A stretch of 64,000 nucleotides of DNA from contig NZ_JAUNKO010000003.1 of NCBI RefSeq assembly GCF_030532715.1, positions 1-64,000 of the forward strand. The letters are read 5' to 3'. The stretch is from Corynebacterium sp. (lineage in GTDB: Bacteria > Actinomycetota > Actinomycetes > Mycobacteriales > Mycobacteriaceae). Under the pieces are notes generated by a model. That model was not told the DNA's origin. It did not search any database and saw nothing but the letters and a program-made list of their open reading frames with translations. Below are positions 16,233-25,178 of the stretch, piece after piece. The first letter of the stretch is position 1, and every line of letters begins with the position of its first letter. Made by a program: the position numbers and the translations under genes.

Positions 16233-17597
16233 ATGATGGAAGTGTTCATCTACCCAGTATCCGGAGTGATGAAACTTTGGCATTTGATGCTCCATAACGC
16301 TTTTGGCGTGGATGATCAGGTCGCCTGGCTCATTTCGCTGTTCGGACTCATTGTGACCGTACGTTCGATTATTTTGCCGTTGGCGTGGAAGCAATTCCAA
16401 GCCACCCGCATGATGGTGAACATGCGCCCCCGTATCAAAGCGCTGCGGGATTCGTTTGCGGAACGCACCGACGCGGACGCGGACAAAGAGGAGCGCGCCG
16501 CGCTCAACGCCCTGTACAAGGAGCAGAACTTTAACCCGAAGTCGGGGTGTTTTCCGGCATTGGTGCAGATACCGGTCTTTATCGGTCTTTACCAATTGCT
16601 ATTGCGTATGGCTCGGCCGGTGGAAGGATTCAACGCCACAACTATCCACCCGATCGGTTTTTTGGGAAGCGACGAGGTTCGCGCTTTTCTGAAAGTTCGC
16701 ATTTGGGATGTTCCGGTGCCTTCGTATGTGGCTATGCAAGCCGAACAACTGCAACAGTTGGGCACAAACAGGGACGATGTGTTTTGGTTTGTGCTGCCGC
16801 TTGTCGTGGTTGCTACCTTCTTCACCATCGGCAACATGTCGTACTCGATTAGTCGATCCTATCTGACAATAGACCACGAAAACCGTATTGCACTACGGAT
16901 GAACCGGATTGTCATCGGCATGGTCCTGATCATGCCCCTGGTGCTTATCAACGCCGCGATGTACTCTCCGGTCCCTGCCGCTATTGTCGTCTACTGGGTG
17001 GCCAACAACCTGTGGACCCTCGGCCAAATTGTGGTGCTGAACTTCCTGCTGGACAAAAAGTATCCTCTCACCCAGGAATTCGAATCCTTCCAGGATGAGG
17101 CGTTTGAGCGACGTGTGGAACAAGAATCCGAACGCAAGCTTTACCAATGGGACATTCGTAAACGCCGGCTGCTGATGCTAGTGCAGCCGCATAAATTCCT
17201 TCAGCACTACGCCGAACTTCGCGTAGCTAAACAGGAGAAGAAGGAAAAGCTCCGCTCCGAGCAGCAAGCGCGCAAAGAGGTGCGCCGCCAGCGCAATGCG
17301 GCGAAGCGGCAACGGCGCGAAGAGCTGAAGGCGGCCAAGCTCGCTCAACAAAACGGACAACAGCAACCGGAAGCTGCTCCACCCTCGGTGGAGGACACTC
17401 CAACAGACCAGTTTGAGCAACTACCACCGCAGCCGTCTGAGCTACCGCAACCGGAGGAAACTCCCACCGACGAATTCGAGCAATTGCCACCTCCACCTCA
17501 ACCAGATCGGCCACGGCCAAAGCGTCCGCAAGTGCCGCGCGGGCGGCATGCGCTGCGGGAGGATCCGCCGCGGCGGACATGGGCGGAAGAAACATAG
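16233..17597 (+). CDS. YidC/Oxa1-family membrane protein insertase (paralogue)
   Basis: A 454-aa insertase-like protein. The 60KD_IMP core (about 1-290) has five hydrophobic segments, including LISLFGLIVTVRSIILPLAWKQF and CFPALVQIPVFIGLYQLLLR, with the conserved Arg of the hydrophilic groove. A highly charged C-terminal tail (about 300-454) is rich in Lys/Arg, then Gln/Pro/Glu repeats with a duplicated ...TPTDEFEQLPP... element. It is not next to rpmH/rnpA, so it is probably a second YidC. GAAAGG sits upstream; an ATG at 16221 is an alternative start. Confidence 0.88.
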   Translation: MMEVFIYPVSGVMKLWHLMLHNAFGVDDQVAWLISLFGLIVTVRSIILPLAWKQFQATRMMVNMRPRIKALRDSFAERTDADADKEERAALNALYKEQNFNPKSGCFPALVQIPVFIGLYQLLLRMARPVEGFNATTIHPIGFLGSDEVRAFLKVRIWDVPVPSYVAMQAEQLQQLGTNRDDVFWFVLPLVVVATFFTIGNMSYSISRSYLTIDHENRIALRMNRIVIGMVLIMPLVLINAAMYSPVPAAIVVYWVANNLWTLGQIVVLNFLLDKKYPLTQEFESFQDEAFERRVEQESERKLYQWDIRKRRLLMLVQPHKFLQHYAELRVAKQEKKEKLRSEQQARKEVRRQRNAAKRQRREELKAAKLAQQNGQQQPEAAPPSVEDTPTDQFEQLPPQPSELPQPEETPTDEFEQLPPPPQPDRPRPKRPQVPRGRHALREDPPRRTWAEET

Positions 17598-17601
17598 GAA
17601 A

Positions 17602-17631
17602 ACGGCCGGGCATTATGGAATGCCCGGCCGT
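17602..17631. terminator. Bidirectional terminator between yidC-like and lsr2
   Basis: A perfect 12-bp stem, ACGGCCGGGCAT (17602-17613) with ATGCCCGGCCGT (17620-17631), and a 6-nt loop. It lies between two convergent genes, 4 bp after the yidC-like stop and 11 bp from the lsr2 stop. Confidence 0.8.
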
Positions 17632-17642
17632 CTTCGTAGTGT

Positions 17643-17996
17643 TTAGTTGGAGTGCGCGTTGTCGTATGCCTCGATGATGGTGGCAGGGATTTTACCGCGC
17701 TCTGCGATGGTGTAGCCGTTGTCGTGCGCCCATTCGCGGATTGCGCGAGTGCGGGCGCGGGAAGCGTTCATGCTCGTGGGCACGGCGGCACGACGGCGGC
17801 CACGTGCGGCGGCGTCGCGCCGTGCCGCAGCGATATACGGTTTGAGGGCTTCGCGGAACATTTCCGCGTTTTCGGCGGAGAGATCCATCACATAGTCAAT
17901 GCCATCGACGGAGAAGCGAATTACGTGGAGCTTATCCGGGGTCAATGGTGTGTTGTTCAGATCGTCGAAGTACTGCGTAATTTCTCGGCGTGCCAT
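17643..17996 (-). CDS. Lsr2-family nucleoid-associated protein
   Basis: A 117-aa H-NS-like xenogeneic silencer. The N-terminal oligomerisation domain (1-60) contains the usual ...VDGIDYVMDLSAENAEMFREAL. The C-terminal DNA-binding domain (about 78-117) has RAIREWAHDNGYTIAERGKIPATIIEAY. The AT-groove motif reads RGK rather than the common RGR, a conservative change that may tune binding. Such proteins coat AT-rich acquired DNA, which is of interest given the islet at 12-15 kb. It is monocistronic and terminated by the hairpin at 17602. Confidence 0.92.
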   Translation of the reverse strand: MARREITQYFDDLNNTPLTPDKLHVIRFSVDGIDYVMDLSAENAEMFREALKPYIAAARRDAAARGRRRAAVPTSMNASRARTRAIREWAHDNGYTIAERGKIPATIIEAYDNAHSN

Positions 17997-18119
17997 AACT
18001 CAAAAATCCTTGCTTCTTGGGCCAAGTAGGCGGTTGTAAATGTGGAAGAGGCGCGCAATGTGCGTGTTCTTCTGTTTAGTATATATGCCAAGAAACAATT
18101 TGGGGATTTTGGGCTAAGA

Positions 18120-18755
18120 TTAGGCCGATTCGATTTTTTGCTGAACTTCCTGAAGAAGCAAATCGAGGTCATTTGAAGTGCTTCGGTGAACCCGCCGCCG
18201 TTGCTCCGCAGTCATGTATTCAGAATTATCCACTGCGCTGTCTAATTGGTCGAGCCGTTCATTGACATCGTGAACAAACCCAGACGGCAGCTTCGAGTTC
18301 TCCACCGACTTTCGGATGCCCGCAATTCGTGCTTTCAGTGGGGCTCCGTGGCCGGAATACTGCGCTAATTCATGTGCAGTTACTCCGAGCCGCTGCGCTT
18401 TCATGGAAAGCAGTTGTTCGCGGCCAAAAGTGATTGCGCGATACGCCAGCGGTAACAGGATTGGTACGAGTACGCGCGCTGCGGCGCTGTAGCGCATAAT
18501 GGTCGCTTTGTTGAAACGGCCTGCTTTCATTTGCGCCAGGGTGGTTTGTGCCATTGCGCGTTCGTGCTTGCGCTTGGCTTTCAGACCCTTGCGTTCCGCC
18601 CGGAGCAGGGCTTTTTCTTGCGCTGCCAGGAGTTTTTCTTTACGGGCGGTGAGTTTGGCGTGCTGGCGCACCTCTTCTTTTGCCTTGACTTTAGCGGCTT
18701 TGATTTCCGCTTTTGTGCGGGCCCGGCTTTTGCGAATGGCTTCAAAGATTCCCAT
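18120..18755 (-). CDS. DUF6474-like basic helical protein
   Basis: A 211-aa actinobacterial protein of unknown function. The N-terminal 70 residues are a Lys/Ala/Glu/Arg-rich coiled coil (IRKSRARTKAEIKAAKVKAKEE...). A hydrophobic stretch follows at about 100-125 (VLVPILLPLAYRAITFGREQ), then a helical C-terminus ending LQEVQQKIES. DUF6474 is my best family guess. Start 18755 (MGIFEAIRK) preferred over 18767. Flanked by lsr2 and, divergently, the RecB-like nuclease gene. Confidence 0.75.
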   Translation of the reverse strand: MGIFEAIRKSRARTKAEIKAAKVKAKEEVRQHAKLTARKEKLLAAQEKALLRAERKGLKAKRKHERAMAQTTLAQMKAGRFNKATIMRYSAAARVLVPILLPLAYRAITFGREQLLSMKAQRLGVTAHELAQYSGHGAPLKARIAGIRKSVENSKLPSGFVHDVNERLDQLDSAVDNSEYMTAEQRRRVHRSTSNDLDLLLQEVQQKIESA

Positions 18756-18822
18756 GGTTCTCCCCAAAGGTCGGAGGTGGTTTCGTCGGTTCTAACCCTA
18801 CCTGTCTAGGCTGGTAGGCATT

Positions 18823-20277
18823 GTGGAAAAGGATATGACGGATCTTTTGGGTTGTCGCTATCGGAGTGTGCAGCGCCGGCGGTTCCCTTTTGTCCCACCC
18901 ACGGAAACGTCGCGGCAGCGTGCGGTGCGGACGGAGCGGGGGCGTCGAGAAGCGTTGGCGTTGTTGCCCGCAGCGCCGCGGAGAGGTGAATTGCCGGAGT
19001 TTCGGCGTATAAGTGTCAGCGGAGTACAGGAAACGCAGGCGGCCCTCGACGCCGGCGCCAACATTATCACTGACGCGGAGTTTCTCGCCGAGGGTGTACG
19101 CGTGCGTATCGACGTCCTGGTGCGCACCCCCGAGGGGTATCTGCCGGTGGTGGTGAGTAGTCATCGGGTGGCGCGACCTGCACCTATGCGCCGCCAAGAG
19201 GTGATTCCCACGCGCCGCTTGGGGTTGGGTACGCCCCATATTGAGGGCTGGAAGTTGCGCAATCACGCGGCGGATTCCTTTCGCTTAGCGCTCGCAGACC
19301 GTGCTCTTGCGGCCTTGGGGTTGTCTTGCGGTAAGGGTGGTGCGATCGGCCAAGACCCCACGTTGACGTTTGTGATGCCCACGCAACCCTTGCAGGCTGG
19401 GCTTTCCGCGGCGCTGGAGGTGCCGGACCCTGCTGGGCCGCATCGAGTCAAGGAGTGCCGTAGCTGCCGGTATTGGTTTGACTGCCAGGCGCAACTTTCT
19501 GCCCGTGACGATATTAGTTTGCTGTTTGCTGGGGATGCTGGAGCCCAATACGCCGCCCGCGGCATTACCACGGTTCAGCAGCTTATCGAAGCCGACCTTG
19601 GCCAACCTTCCGTGCTTGCTCGAGCATGGCGCGATGGTGTTCCGCTGCTGCGTCGCAGCGATGCGGTGACGGCGCCGCGGTTTGATGTGGAGATCGATAT
19701 CGACCTCGAGGCCTACCTTGATATAGGTGCCTACCTGTGGGGCGCGTTCGATGGGGAAACCTACACGCCGTTTGTCACCTGGGGAAAGCTTGGCGGTGAC
19801 GAGGAGGCACGCAACTTTGCCGAGTTTTGGGCGTGGTTGCGGCGGCGGCGTCGAGAAGCGGAGGATGCGGGGTTGTCGTTTGCGGCGTTTTGCTACTCCA
19901 ACCATGGGGAAAATCACTGGCTACGCAGTTCCGCGCGCAGATTCGCTGGGGTCGCTGGGGTGCCGAGCGAAACCGAAGTAGATGAGTTTATTAATTCCCC
20001 GCAGTGGATTGACGTTTTTCGGCTGGTAAGGGCACAATTGGTTGGCCCGGAAGGCTTGGGCCTGAAAGTAGTGGCACCGCAGGCTGGGTTCCATTGGGAA
20101 GGGGACTTAGATGGGGAGGCAAGTGTCGAGGCGTACCGCAAGGCAATAGATGAGAATGATTCTATAATGCGCGAACAATTGCTTCGTTATAATCGCGACG
20201 ATTGTGCTGCAACTGCCGCGGTGCGCAAGTGGTTGAGTGAGGGTGCCCCGAAAACGCCAATTGCCGCCGTCTTTTGA
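18823..20277 (+). CDS. TM0106-family RecB-like putative nuclease
   Basis: A 484-aa protein of the TM0106 family. The N-terminal RecB/PD-(D/E)XK-like half (about 1-250) includes ADAEFLAEGVRVRIDVLVRT, with catalytic-type Asp, and a zinc-type CRSCRYWFDCQ cluster. The C-terminal half (about 280-475) resembles an RNase H-like/predicted exonuclease domain with DVEIDIDLEAYLDIGAYLWG and RYNRDDCAATAAVRKWL. Likely DNA repair or nucleic-acid processing; no experimental function known to me. GTG start 18823; ATG 18835 is possible. Confidence 0.82.
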   Translation: MEKDMTDLLGCRYRSVQRRRFPFVPPTETSRQRAVRTERGRREALALLPAAPRRGELPEFRRISVSGVQETQAALDAGANIITDAEFLAEGVRVRIDVLVRTPEGYLPVVVSSHRVARPAPMRRQEVIPTRRLGLGTPHIEGWKLRNHAADSFRLALADRALAALGLSCGKGGAIGQDPTLTFVMPTQPLQAGLSAALEVPDPAGPHRVKECRSCRYWFDCQAQLSARDDISLLFAGDAGAQYAARGITTVQQLIEADLGQPSVLARAWRDGVPLLRRSDAVTAPRFDVEIDIDLEAYLDIGAYLWGAFDGETYTPFVTWGKLGGDEEARNFAEFWAWLRRRRREAEDAGLSFAAFCYSNHGENHWLRSSARRFAGVAGVPSETEVDEFINSPQWIDVFRLVRAQLVGPEGLGLKVVAPQAGFHWEGDLDGEASVEAYRKAIDENDSIMREQLLRYNRDDCAATAAVRKWLSEGAPKTPIAAVF

Positions 20278-20321
20278 CATATTTCTCAGCCACGCTGTTT
20301 CTTGAAGACAGTTTTTCGAGG

Positions 20322-20371
20322 AGACACCCGCCAACATTTAGGTAGCGCACGAATGAATTGGGGTGTCTTTT
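20322..20371 (+). terminator. Possible terminator after the RecB-like gene
   Basis: AGACACCC (20322-20329) pairs with GGGTGTCT (20361-20368), followed by TTTT. The loop is long (31 nt), so this is tentative. The rest of 20278-20482 shows no gene. Confidence 0.4.
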
Positions 20372-20563
20372 CAGCGGGGAATTAGCCGCACCCGCCGCTG
20401 CTCCGGTTTTGTTGAAGTGCTACATTTTCGGCTGCAATATTGCGAAAACCTATCGTAGTGATAGCGAGAATTCTGTCTCGCGCTAGCAGTTTGCCCGAGT
20501 GAAGTAGATGGCGGTTGCCCCAAACATGAGCATCAAGAATAGTAGTACGCCAATCAAACCGAA

Positions 20564-21676
20564 TCAATTGAAGTGCGAAAAGACGATTCCGGAGGCCCAC
20601 CCCACTGCCGCCGAACCGCAATAATAACAGCATAGGTACATACTGGAAGCCTCCGCGCGGTGCGTTTGCGCAATCCTTCCAATCGCACCCGAAGCCGTGG
20701 AATGCAAAGCGAAAAACGCGGCGGTATATATCAGTAATCCTGCGGTAGTGAGCCACACATTGCCCAAGGTAAGTAGCAAACCCACAACGCCTGCTAGGAT
20801 CCAGCCCAGCAGGGTGTGGCCTGCGCCGAACCTAGCCACCAACCGTCCCGCGCGCGATGAGCTCCACGTACCCGATAGGAAGAGTAGAAACAGGGAGCCG
20901 GTGAGCGATTCGCTGAGCCCGAAATCGTTAATCATCCGGTAGCCCAGATAGTTATACAGGGATACAAACGTCCCCATGTTTAAAAATCCGGTGATAAACA
21001 GGGCTGCCAGCTGCGGGTTACGCCAATGCCCAAGCATCGCCTGCAGCTCCGAGCGAAAGGTGAGCCGCTTGGCGCGGAAGTTTTGCTGGGCGGGTAGCAG
21101 CCACAAAAACGTCGCAGCGAAGGCGGCGGCAACGAGGGAGTTTGCAAGCAGCGCCCACTGCCACGTGGTGAGTCCCACCACGGTAGACGGGATGAGCCTG
21201 CCCAACAGTCCACCCAGCGAGGTGCCCGCAACATACAAACCCATGGCGTGAGCGAGATTCTCCCCGTGAATTTCCTCGCTTAACCAAGCCATGGCTACCG
21301 CGGGCACGCCGGCTAACATCACTCCCTGGAGGGCGCGCCCGGCGACGAGCAGCTCCACAGACGGGCACCACGGTAGGGCCAAGCCGATAGCAATGGCGCA
21401 CACCACGGAAATACCCAGGATGCGCCCTCGTCCGAAGCGTTCCGAAAGGATCGACGCCGGCACGATGCATAACGCCAACGCGCCCGTGGTGGCCGACACC
21501 GTCAGCGCCGCCTGCGTCGGCGGTATACCGAGGTCCCGAGTCAACACAGGCAGGAGGGCTTGCGTGGCATACAGGGTGTTAAATGAGGCGAGCCCCGCCG
21601 CGACCATCGCGACAACCCCGCGCCGTGCGTGGTGCGAAAAACGCGGGCTGCCAAGCAACCCGCGTGAGATAACCAT
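20564..21676 (-). CDS. MFS transporter truncated by an in-frame TGA
   Basis: A 370-aa MFS protein (YnfM-like; TLYATQALLPVL and ERFGRGRILG loop motif) that ends GIVFSHFN before a TGA at 20564-20566. Reading on in the same frame gives FGLIGVLLFLMLMFGATAIYF then TRANC and a TAG at 20483-20485. That is exactly the last transmembrane helix and tail the family needs. The TGA sits where Trp (TGG) would fit, so this looks like one nonsense change. The product lacks helix 12, so it is either a recent pseudogene or is read through. Start 21676, 8 bp after the sodA stop; probably cotranscribed with sodA. Confidence 0.75.
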   Translation of the reverse strand: MVISRGLLGSPRFSHHARRGVVAMVAAGLASFNTLYATQALLPVLTRDLGIPPTQAALTVSATTGALALCIVPASILSERFGRGRILGISVVCAIAIGLALPWCPSVELLVAGRALQGVMLAGVPAVAMAWLSEEIHGENLAHAMGLYVAGTSLGGLLGRLIPSTVVGLTTWQWALLANSLVAAAFAATFLWLLPAQQNFRAKRLTFRSELQAMLGHWRNPQLAALFITGFLNMGTFVSLYNYLGYRMINDFGLSESLTGSLFLLFLSGTWSSSRAGRLVARFGAGHTLLGWILAGVVGLLLTLGNVWLTTAGLLIYTAAFFALHSTASGAIGRIAQTHRAEASSMYLCCYYCGSAAVGWASGIVFSHFN

Positions 21677-21684
21677 GAGGCTGA

Positions 21685-22284
21685 TTACTTGGTGGCGTCC
21701 GCGTAGCGGGCGGCAACCTCATCCCAGTTGAAGACGTTCCACACGGCATCCACGTAGTCCGCCTTGACGTTCTTGTACTGGAGGTAGAAGGCGTGCTCCC
21801 ACATGTCCAGCAGCAGCAGCGGCACGAGGTCGATAGAAAGGTTGCCCTGCTGATCAGTCATTTGCTCGATAACGAGGCGCTTGCCCACCTTGTCGTAGCC
21901 GAGCACAGCCCAGCCAGATCCCTGCAGGCCCAATGCCGCAGCGTTGAAGTGCGCCTTGAACGCGTCGAAGGAGCCAAAGTCCCGCTCGATTGCCGCGGCC
22001 AGGTCGCCGGTCGGCTCGCCGCCGTTCGGGGAAAGGTTCTTCCAGAACAGGGAGTGGTTGGTGTGGCCACCAAGGTTAAACGCCAAGTCCTTGGACAGCG
22101 CGGTCACTGCCACACCGATGTAGCCGTTCTTGCGGGCATCCTCCAGCTTTTCCAAAGCTGCGTTGGCGCCGTTGACGTAATTCTGGTGGTGCTTCGTGTG
22201 GTGCAGCTCCATGATTTCGCCGGAGATGTGCGGCTCGAGGGCATCGTACGCGTAGTCGAGCGCGGGAAGTTCATAAACAGCCAT
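21685..22284 (-). CDS. sodA: Superoxide dismutase (Mn/Fe type)
   Basis: A 199-aa cytoplasmic enzyme that dismutes superoxide. Metal ligands are the His in [13 protein letters not shown], the His in [13 protein letters not shown], and Asp and His in [11 protein letters not shown], all present. Metal preference cannot be assigned firmly, though corynebacterial SodA uses Mn. The start at 22284 is preceded by AGAAAGGACC; a candidate promoter is at 22314-22341. It is divergent from msrA, a second oxidative-stress gene, with 142 bp shared. Confidence 0.96.
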   Translation of the reverse strand: MAVYELPALDYAYDALEPHISGEIMELHHTKHHQNYVNGANAALEKLEDARKNGYIGVAVTALSKDLAFNLGGHTNHSLFWKNLSPNGGEPTGDLAAAIERDFGSFDAFKAHFNAAALGLQGSGWAVLGYDKVGKRLVIEQMTDQQGNLSIDLVPLLLLDMWEHAFYLQYKNVKADYVDAVWNVFNWDEVAARYADATK

Positions 22285-22313
22285 GCTGGTCCTTTCTAAG
22301 ACTGGTGCCCCCA

Positions 22314-22341
22314 ATGATAAAGGAAATGTGATCTAGCGCAA
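22314..22341 (-). promoter_or_regulatory. Candidate sodA promoter
   Basis: On the minus strand, TTGCGC (22336-22341) and TATCAT (22314-22319) are separated by 16 bp, a good SigA-type spacing. The expected transcription start is about 20-25 nt before the sodA ATG. Confidence 0.45.
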
Positions 22342-22426
22342 GGTAACGGGGCGGGTGAGCTGCGAAATAATTGCCCCAATAAACGTGTTATCCCAGTAGC
22401 ACCTGTTGAAGAAAGGATCATTACCT

Positions 22427-23077
22427 ATGGGTTGGATTTTTGGTAGGCAAGCGCGCATGGTCACCCAATCGGAGGCACTGCCGGGGCGTGACACTCCAGT
22501 ACTGGAGGATCCGAAACCACATGCGGTTTTGGGCACGCCGATCACTGGCCCGTGGCGGGCCGGGCAACGCAGCGTGCTCGTCGGCATCGGTTGCTTCTGG
22601 GGTGCGGAAAAGCTGTTATGGAACCTGCCGGGTGTGGAGTCTACGTCCGTAGGATATGCGGGTGGTTTCACGCCGAATCCCACATATCGTGAGGTGTGCT
22701 CTGGGCAGACCGGGCATGCGGAAGTGGTGGAGGTGGTGTACGACCCCGAGCGTATTAGCCTCGACGAGATTGTGACGGTAGCGCTGGAAAACCACGATCC
22801 CACGCAGGGGAACCGCCAGGGAAACGACACGGGCACCCAGTATCGTTCTGTGTTTTACACCCTCGGCCAAACGGCGCGTGACGACGCCGCCCTGATCCAG
22901 CGCCGGCTCGACGAGTACGCGCCCCGGCTGGCGGCCCACGGTTTCGGGCCGATCACCACGGAGGTGGCTGAATTGTCGGGGGCGTATTACCGGGCCGAGG
23001 ATTACCACCAGCAGTATCTAGAAAAGAATCCCACGGGGTATTGCCCGGTTCACGCAACTGGGGTGACCTGCGGCTAG
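22427..23077 (+). CDS. msrA: Peptide methionine (S)-S-oxide reductase
   Basis: A 216-aa enzyme reducing methionine-S-sulfoxide in proteins. The catalytic Cys is in VGIGCFWGAEK (about residue 53). TSVGYAGG, CSGQTGHAEVV and YRAEDYHQQYLEKNP are family motifs. The start at 22427 has GAAAGG 10 nt upstream. Its last bases overlap those of the convergent FMN reductase gene by 4 bp. It is paired divergently with sodA as in other corynebacteria. Confidence 0.96.
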   Translation: MGWIFGRQARMVTQSEALPGRDTPVLEDPKPHAVLGTPITGPWRAGQRSVLVGIGCFWGAEKLLWNLPGVESTSVGYAGGFTPNPTYREVCSGQTGHAEVVEVVYDPERISLDEIVTVALENHDPTQGNRQGNDTGTQYRSVFYTLGQTARDDAALIQRRLDEYAPRLAAHGFGPITTEVAELSGAYYRAEDYHQQYLEKNPTGYCPVHATGVTCG

Positions 23078-23610
23078 CTGGCCTGTGCCACCAGTGCGGC
23101 TAGCGCGGTGGCCACATCGGCGTTGTTCGCCTCGGTGGGCTGGAACACGCCCTCGACCATGCTGTCGTTGAGGCTGATGGAAACGTGCTCATCTACGGCC
23201 GGAGCCTGCAGCTTGGAGACGATGGTGCGCCAGTGCTCGATGGCGGTGTGGGCACCACTGTAGGCGTAGCCCACAAACATCACAGGCTTCCCGGCCCATT
23301 CGGCGGCGAGGTGGTCAACGGCGTTCTTGAAAGCGCCGGAGACGGATCCGTTGTACTCCGGGGTAACAAATACGAAGCCGTCGCAGGCATCGATGGTCTT
23401 GCTGAACTTTGCGACGTGGGGATCGTCATAGTGCTTGTTGTTCATGCGCGGGAGAATCGACGTGGTCAGCAACGGCAGATCAAAGGCCTTGAGGTCGATG
23501 ATCTCAAACGTTGCCTCGGGGTGTGCCTGCGCCTGTTGCGCAACCCACTCGGCAATATGGTCGCCCAAGCGTTCGTCGCGGACGCTGCCGATAATGATTC
23601 CAATCTTCAC
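23074..23610 (-). CDS. NADPH-dependent FMN reductase family protein
   Basis: A 178-aa flavodoxin-fold reductase. GSVRDERLGDHIAEWV binds FMN phosphate, and FVTPEYNGSVSGAFKNAVDHL is the family signature. Such proteins reduce FMN, quinones, azo dyes or chromate with NAD(P)H. It lies within an oxidative-stress neighbourhood and converges with msrA. ACACG and AAGGAGT precede the ATG at 23610. Substrate unknown. Confidence 0.92.
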   Translation of the reverse strand: MKIGIIIGSVRDERLGDHIAEWVAQQAQAHPEATFEIIDLKAFDLPLLTTSILPRMNNKHYDDPHVAKFSKTIDACDGFVFVTPEYNGSVSGAFKNAVDHLAAEWAGKPVMFVGYAYSGAHTAIEHWRTIVSKLQAPAVDEHVSISLNDSMVEGVFQPTEANNADVATALAALVAQAS

Positions 23611-23648
23611 GTGTGTACTCCTTGTTGAGTGAGGTTAAGAGCCTTTAC

Positions 23649-25046
23649 TTATAATAGACATTGCAGAGCCGTGATGACGCCGTGGTGCGCATTCGACGGT
23701 GCCCGCCACCGTGCAGTACTGGCAAGGATCGGGTGCGCGTTGTCCATTGCAAACGACATTTCTGCGCGTGAGAGCATCTCAACATCGTTCAGGTAGTCGC
23801 CGAAGACAGCGGTGCGTTCCATGGGCACCCCCAACACTTCTTGGAGCCGCGCCAAGGCGACTCCCTTATTCATGGTGGCGTCCATAATGTCGATCCAGTT
23901 GGGGCTGGAAATCGTGCCCACATGGTCGGGGCCAAGTTCAGGCAGCGGATAGGATTCCGAACCATCGAAGGCGAAGATAGCGATTTTCACGCACGGCGCG
24001 TCCACCTGCCGCAAGTCCTCGACCACGGTGCGTGCCGCATAATACTTATCCACTTCCGCCAAAAACTCGTCGGAATCATCCTCGACATACGCGGAGTCTG
24101 CGGTGCATAACACTAAGCTCGCGTGCGCGGCGGTGGCCCGCGCGGCGTCGATAATCGAACGGACAAACGCCGGATCCAACGTGGTGGAGTGCACTACCTC
24201 ACCGTTGTGTACGAGCACGTTTCCGTTTTCCGCAATGAGGGTCTTGGCGTACGGAAACATGAGCGCGAGGGTTTGACGTTGGCGGCCGCTCGCGGGCACA
24301 AACGTTACCCCGAGTTCGTTCATATGCTCGACCATGGTGGGGAAATGCTCCGGCACCTTGCCGTGGGCGTCCAAGAGCGTGCCGTCCATATCGCACACCA
24401 CTAGCTCGGGCGCCGGCGGCGGGTAATGGTCCAGCGTCTGCCCGCGTCGCCGATCCAGATGCCGCGCAATCATCCCGCAGGCCACCGGGCCTTGCACGTC
24501 GTTGGTGTAGTTGTCGCCAACCATGATCGTGCCGGCGGCCGACACCCCAAGCCGGTCCAGCGCAGCCTGATAGCAGCGCGGATCCGGCTTAGCAAACCCC
24601 AAATCCTCGCTGGCCAGCAGGTGCACCCCCGGCAAATCCAACCCGGCGCGTTGCAATTTCTGCCGCTGCACCGCCAACGAACCGTTGGTGAGAATCCCCA
24701 CCGTTGCGCCGGTAGCTAGCGCGCGTTCAAGCGCGTCAAGGGCATCCGGGTATGGTCGTATGGCATCCGAGTACAAGCGCAAAAAATCTTGGAAGAGCTC
24801 ATCCGCGCGACCATCGGGGCATTGCGCCTGGTGTAAGTAGTGCCGGATTCGCTCGCGGCGCTGCTCCGCAAGGGAAATTTCGCCCCGCTCATAGACGGAA
24901 AACCAATACTTTTCGAGTTCGAACCAACGGTTGATGTCGGGTTCGATTCCCCCGTGCGCGGACCAGCGGACAACGGCATCATTGACTGCCTGATAGTGGT
25001 CTACAAGAGTGCCGTCTAGATCAAAAAGAATCGCGTGGTATGTCAC
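23649..25046 (-). CDS. Fused double HAD-family hydrolase
   Basis: A 465-aa protein with two haloacid dehalogenase domains in tandem. Domain 1 (about 1-210) is of the YjjG/subfamily IA type: ILFDLDGTLVD, LTNGS and MVGDNYTNDV. Domain 2 (about 215-465) is Cof-type: VVCDMDGTLLD, ASGRQRQTL and FGDYLNDVEML. Both retain the nucleophile Asp and the acid Asp, so both may be active phosphatases, probably on sugar phosphates or nucleotides. Domain 1 is preceded by GTG 25046; an ATG at 25091 is possible. Separate genes are commoner in the families. Confidence 0.85.
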   Translation of the reverse strand: MTYHAILFDLDGTLVDHYQAVNDAVVRWSAHGGIEPDINRWFELEKYWFSVYERGEISLAEQRRERIRHYLHQAQCPDGRADELFQDFLRLYSDAIRPYPDALDALERALATGATVGILTNGSLAVQRQKLQRAGLDLPGVHLLASEDLGFAKPDPRCYQAALDRLGVSAAGTIMVGDNYTNDVQGPVACGMIARHLDRRRGQTLDHYPPPAPELVVCDMDGTLLDAHGKVPEHFPTMVEHMNELGVTFVPASGRQRQTLALMFPYAKTLIAENGNVLVHNGEVVHSTTLDPAFVRSIIDAARATAAHASLVLCTADSAYVEDDSDEFLAEVDKYYAARTVVEDLRQVDAPCVKIAIFAFDGSESYPLPELGPDHVGTISSPNWIDIMDATMNKGVALARLQEVLGVPMERTAVFGDYLNDVEMLSRAEMSFAMDNAHPILASTARWRAPSNAHHGVITALQCLL

Positions 25047-25178
25047 ATGGGCACATTCTACGGCGCTCCGGTCGTGGGCGCTGGGGACCATCGCCGAGGC
25101 GGCGGCTTAGGTAGATTTCAGTTTTGTTTGGGCGCGTGCTGCGGCATCCCGGGCGCCGTCACTCGTTACAGTGGGGGC

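Noticed and set aside
24939..24951. GGGTTCGATTCCC, a perfect tRNA T-arm-like sequence, followed downstream by GGACCA
   Set aside because: No matching acceptor, D or anticodon arms upstream; the stretch is coding sequence of the HAD fusion.
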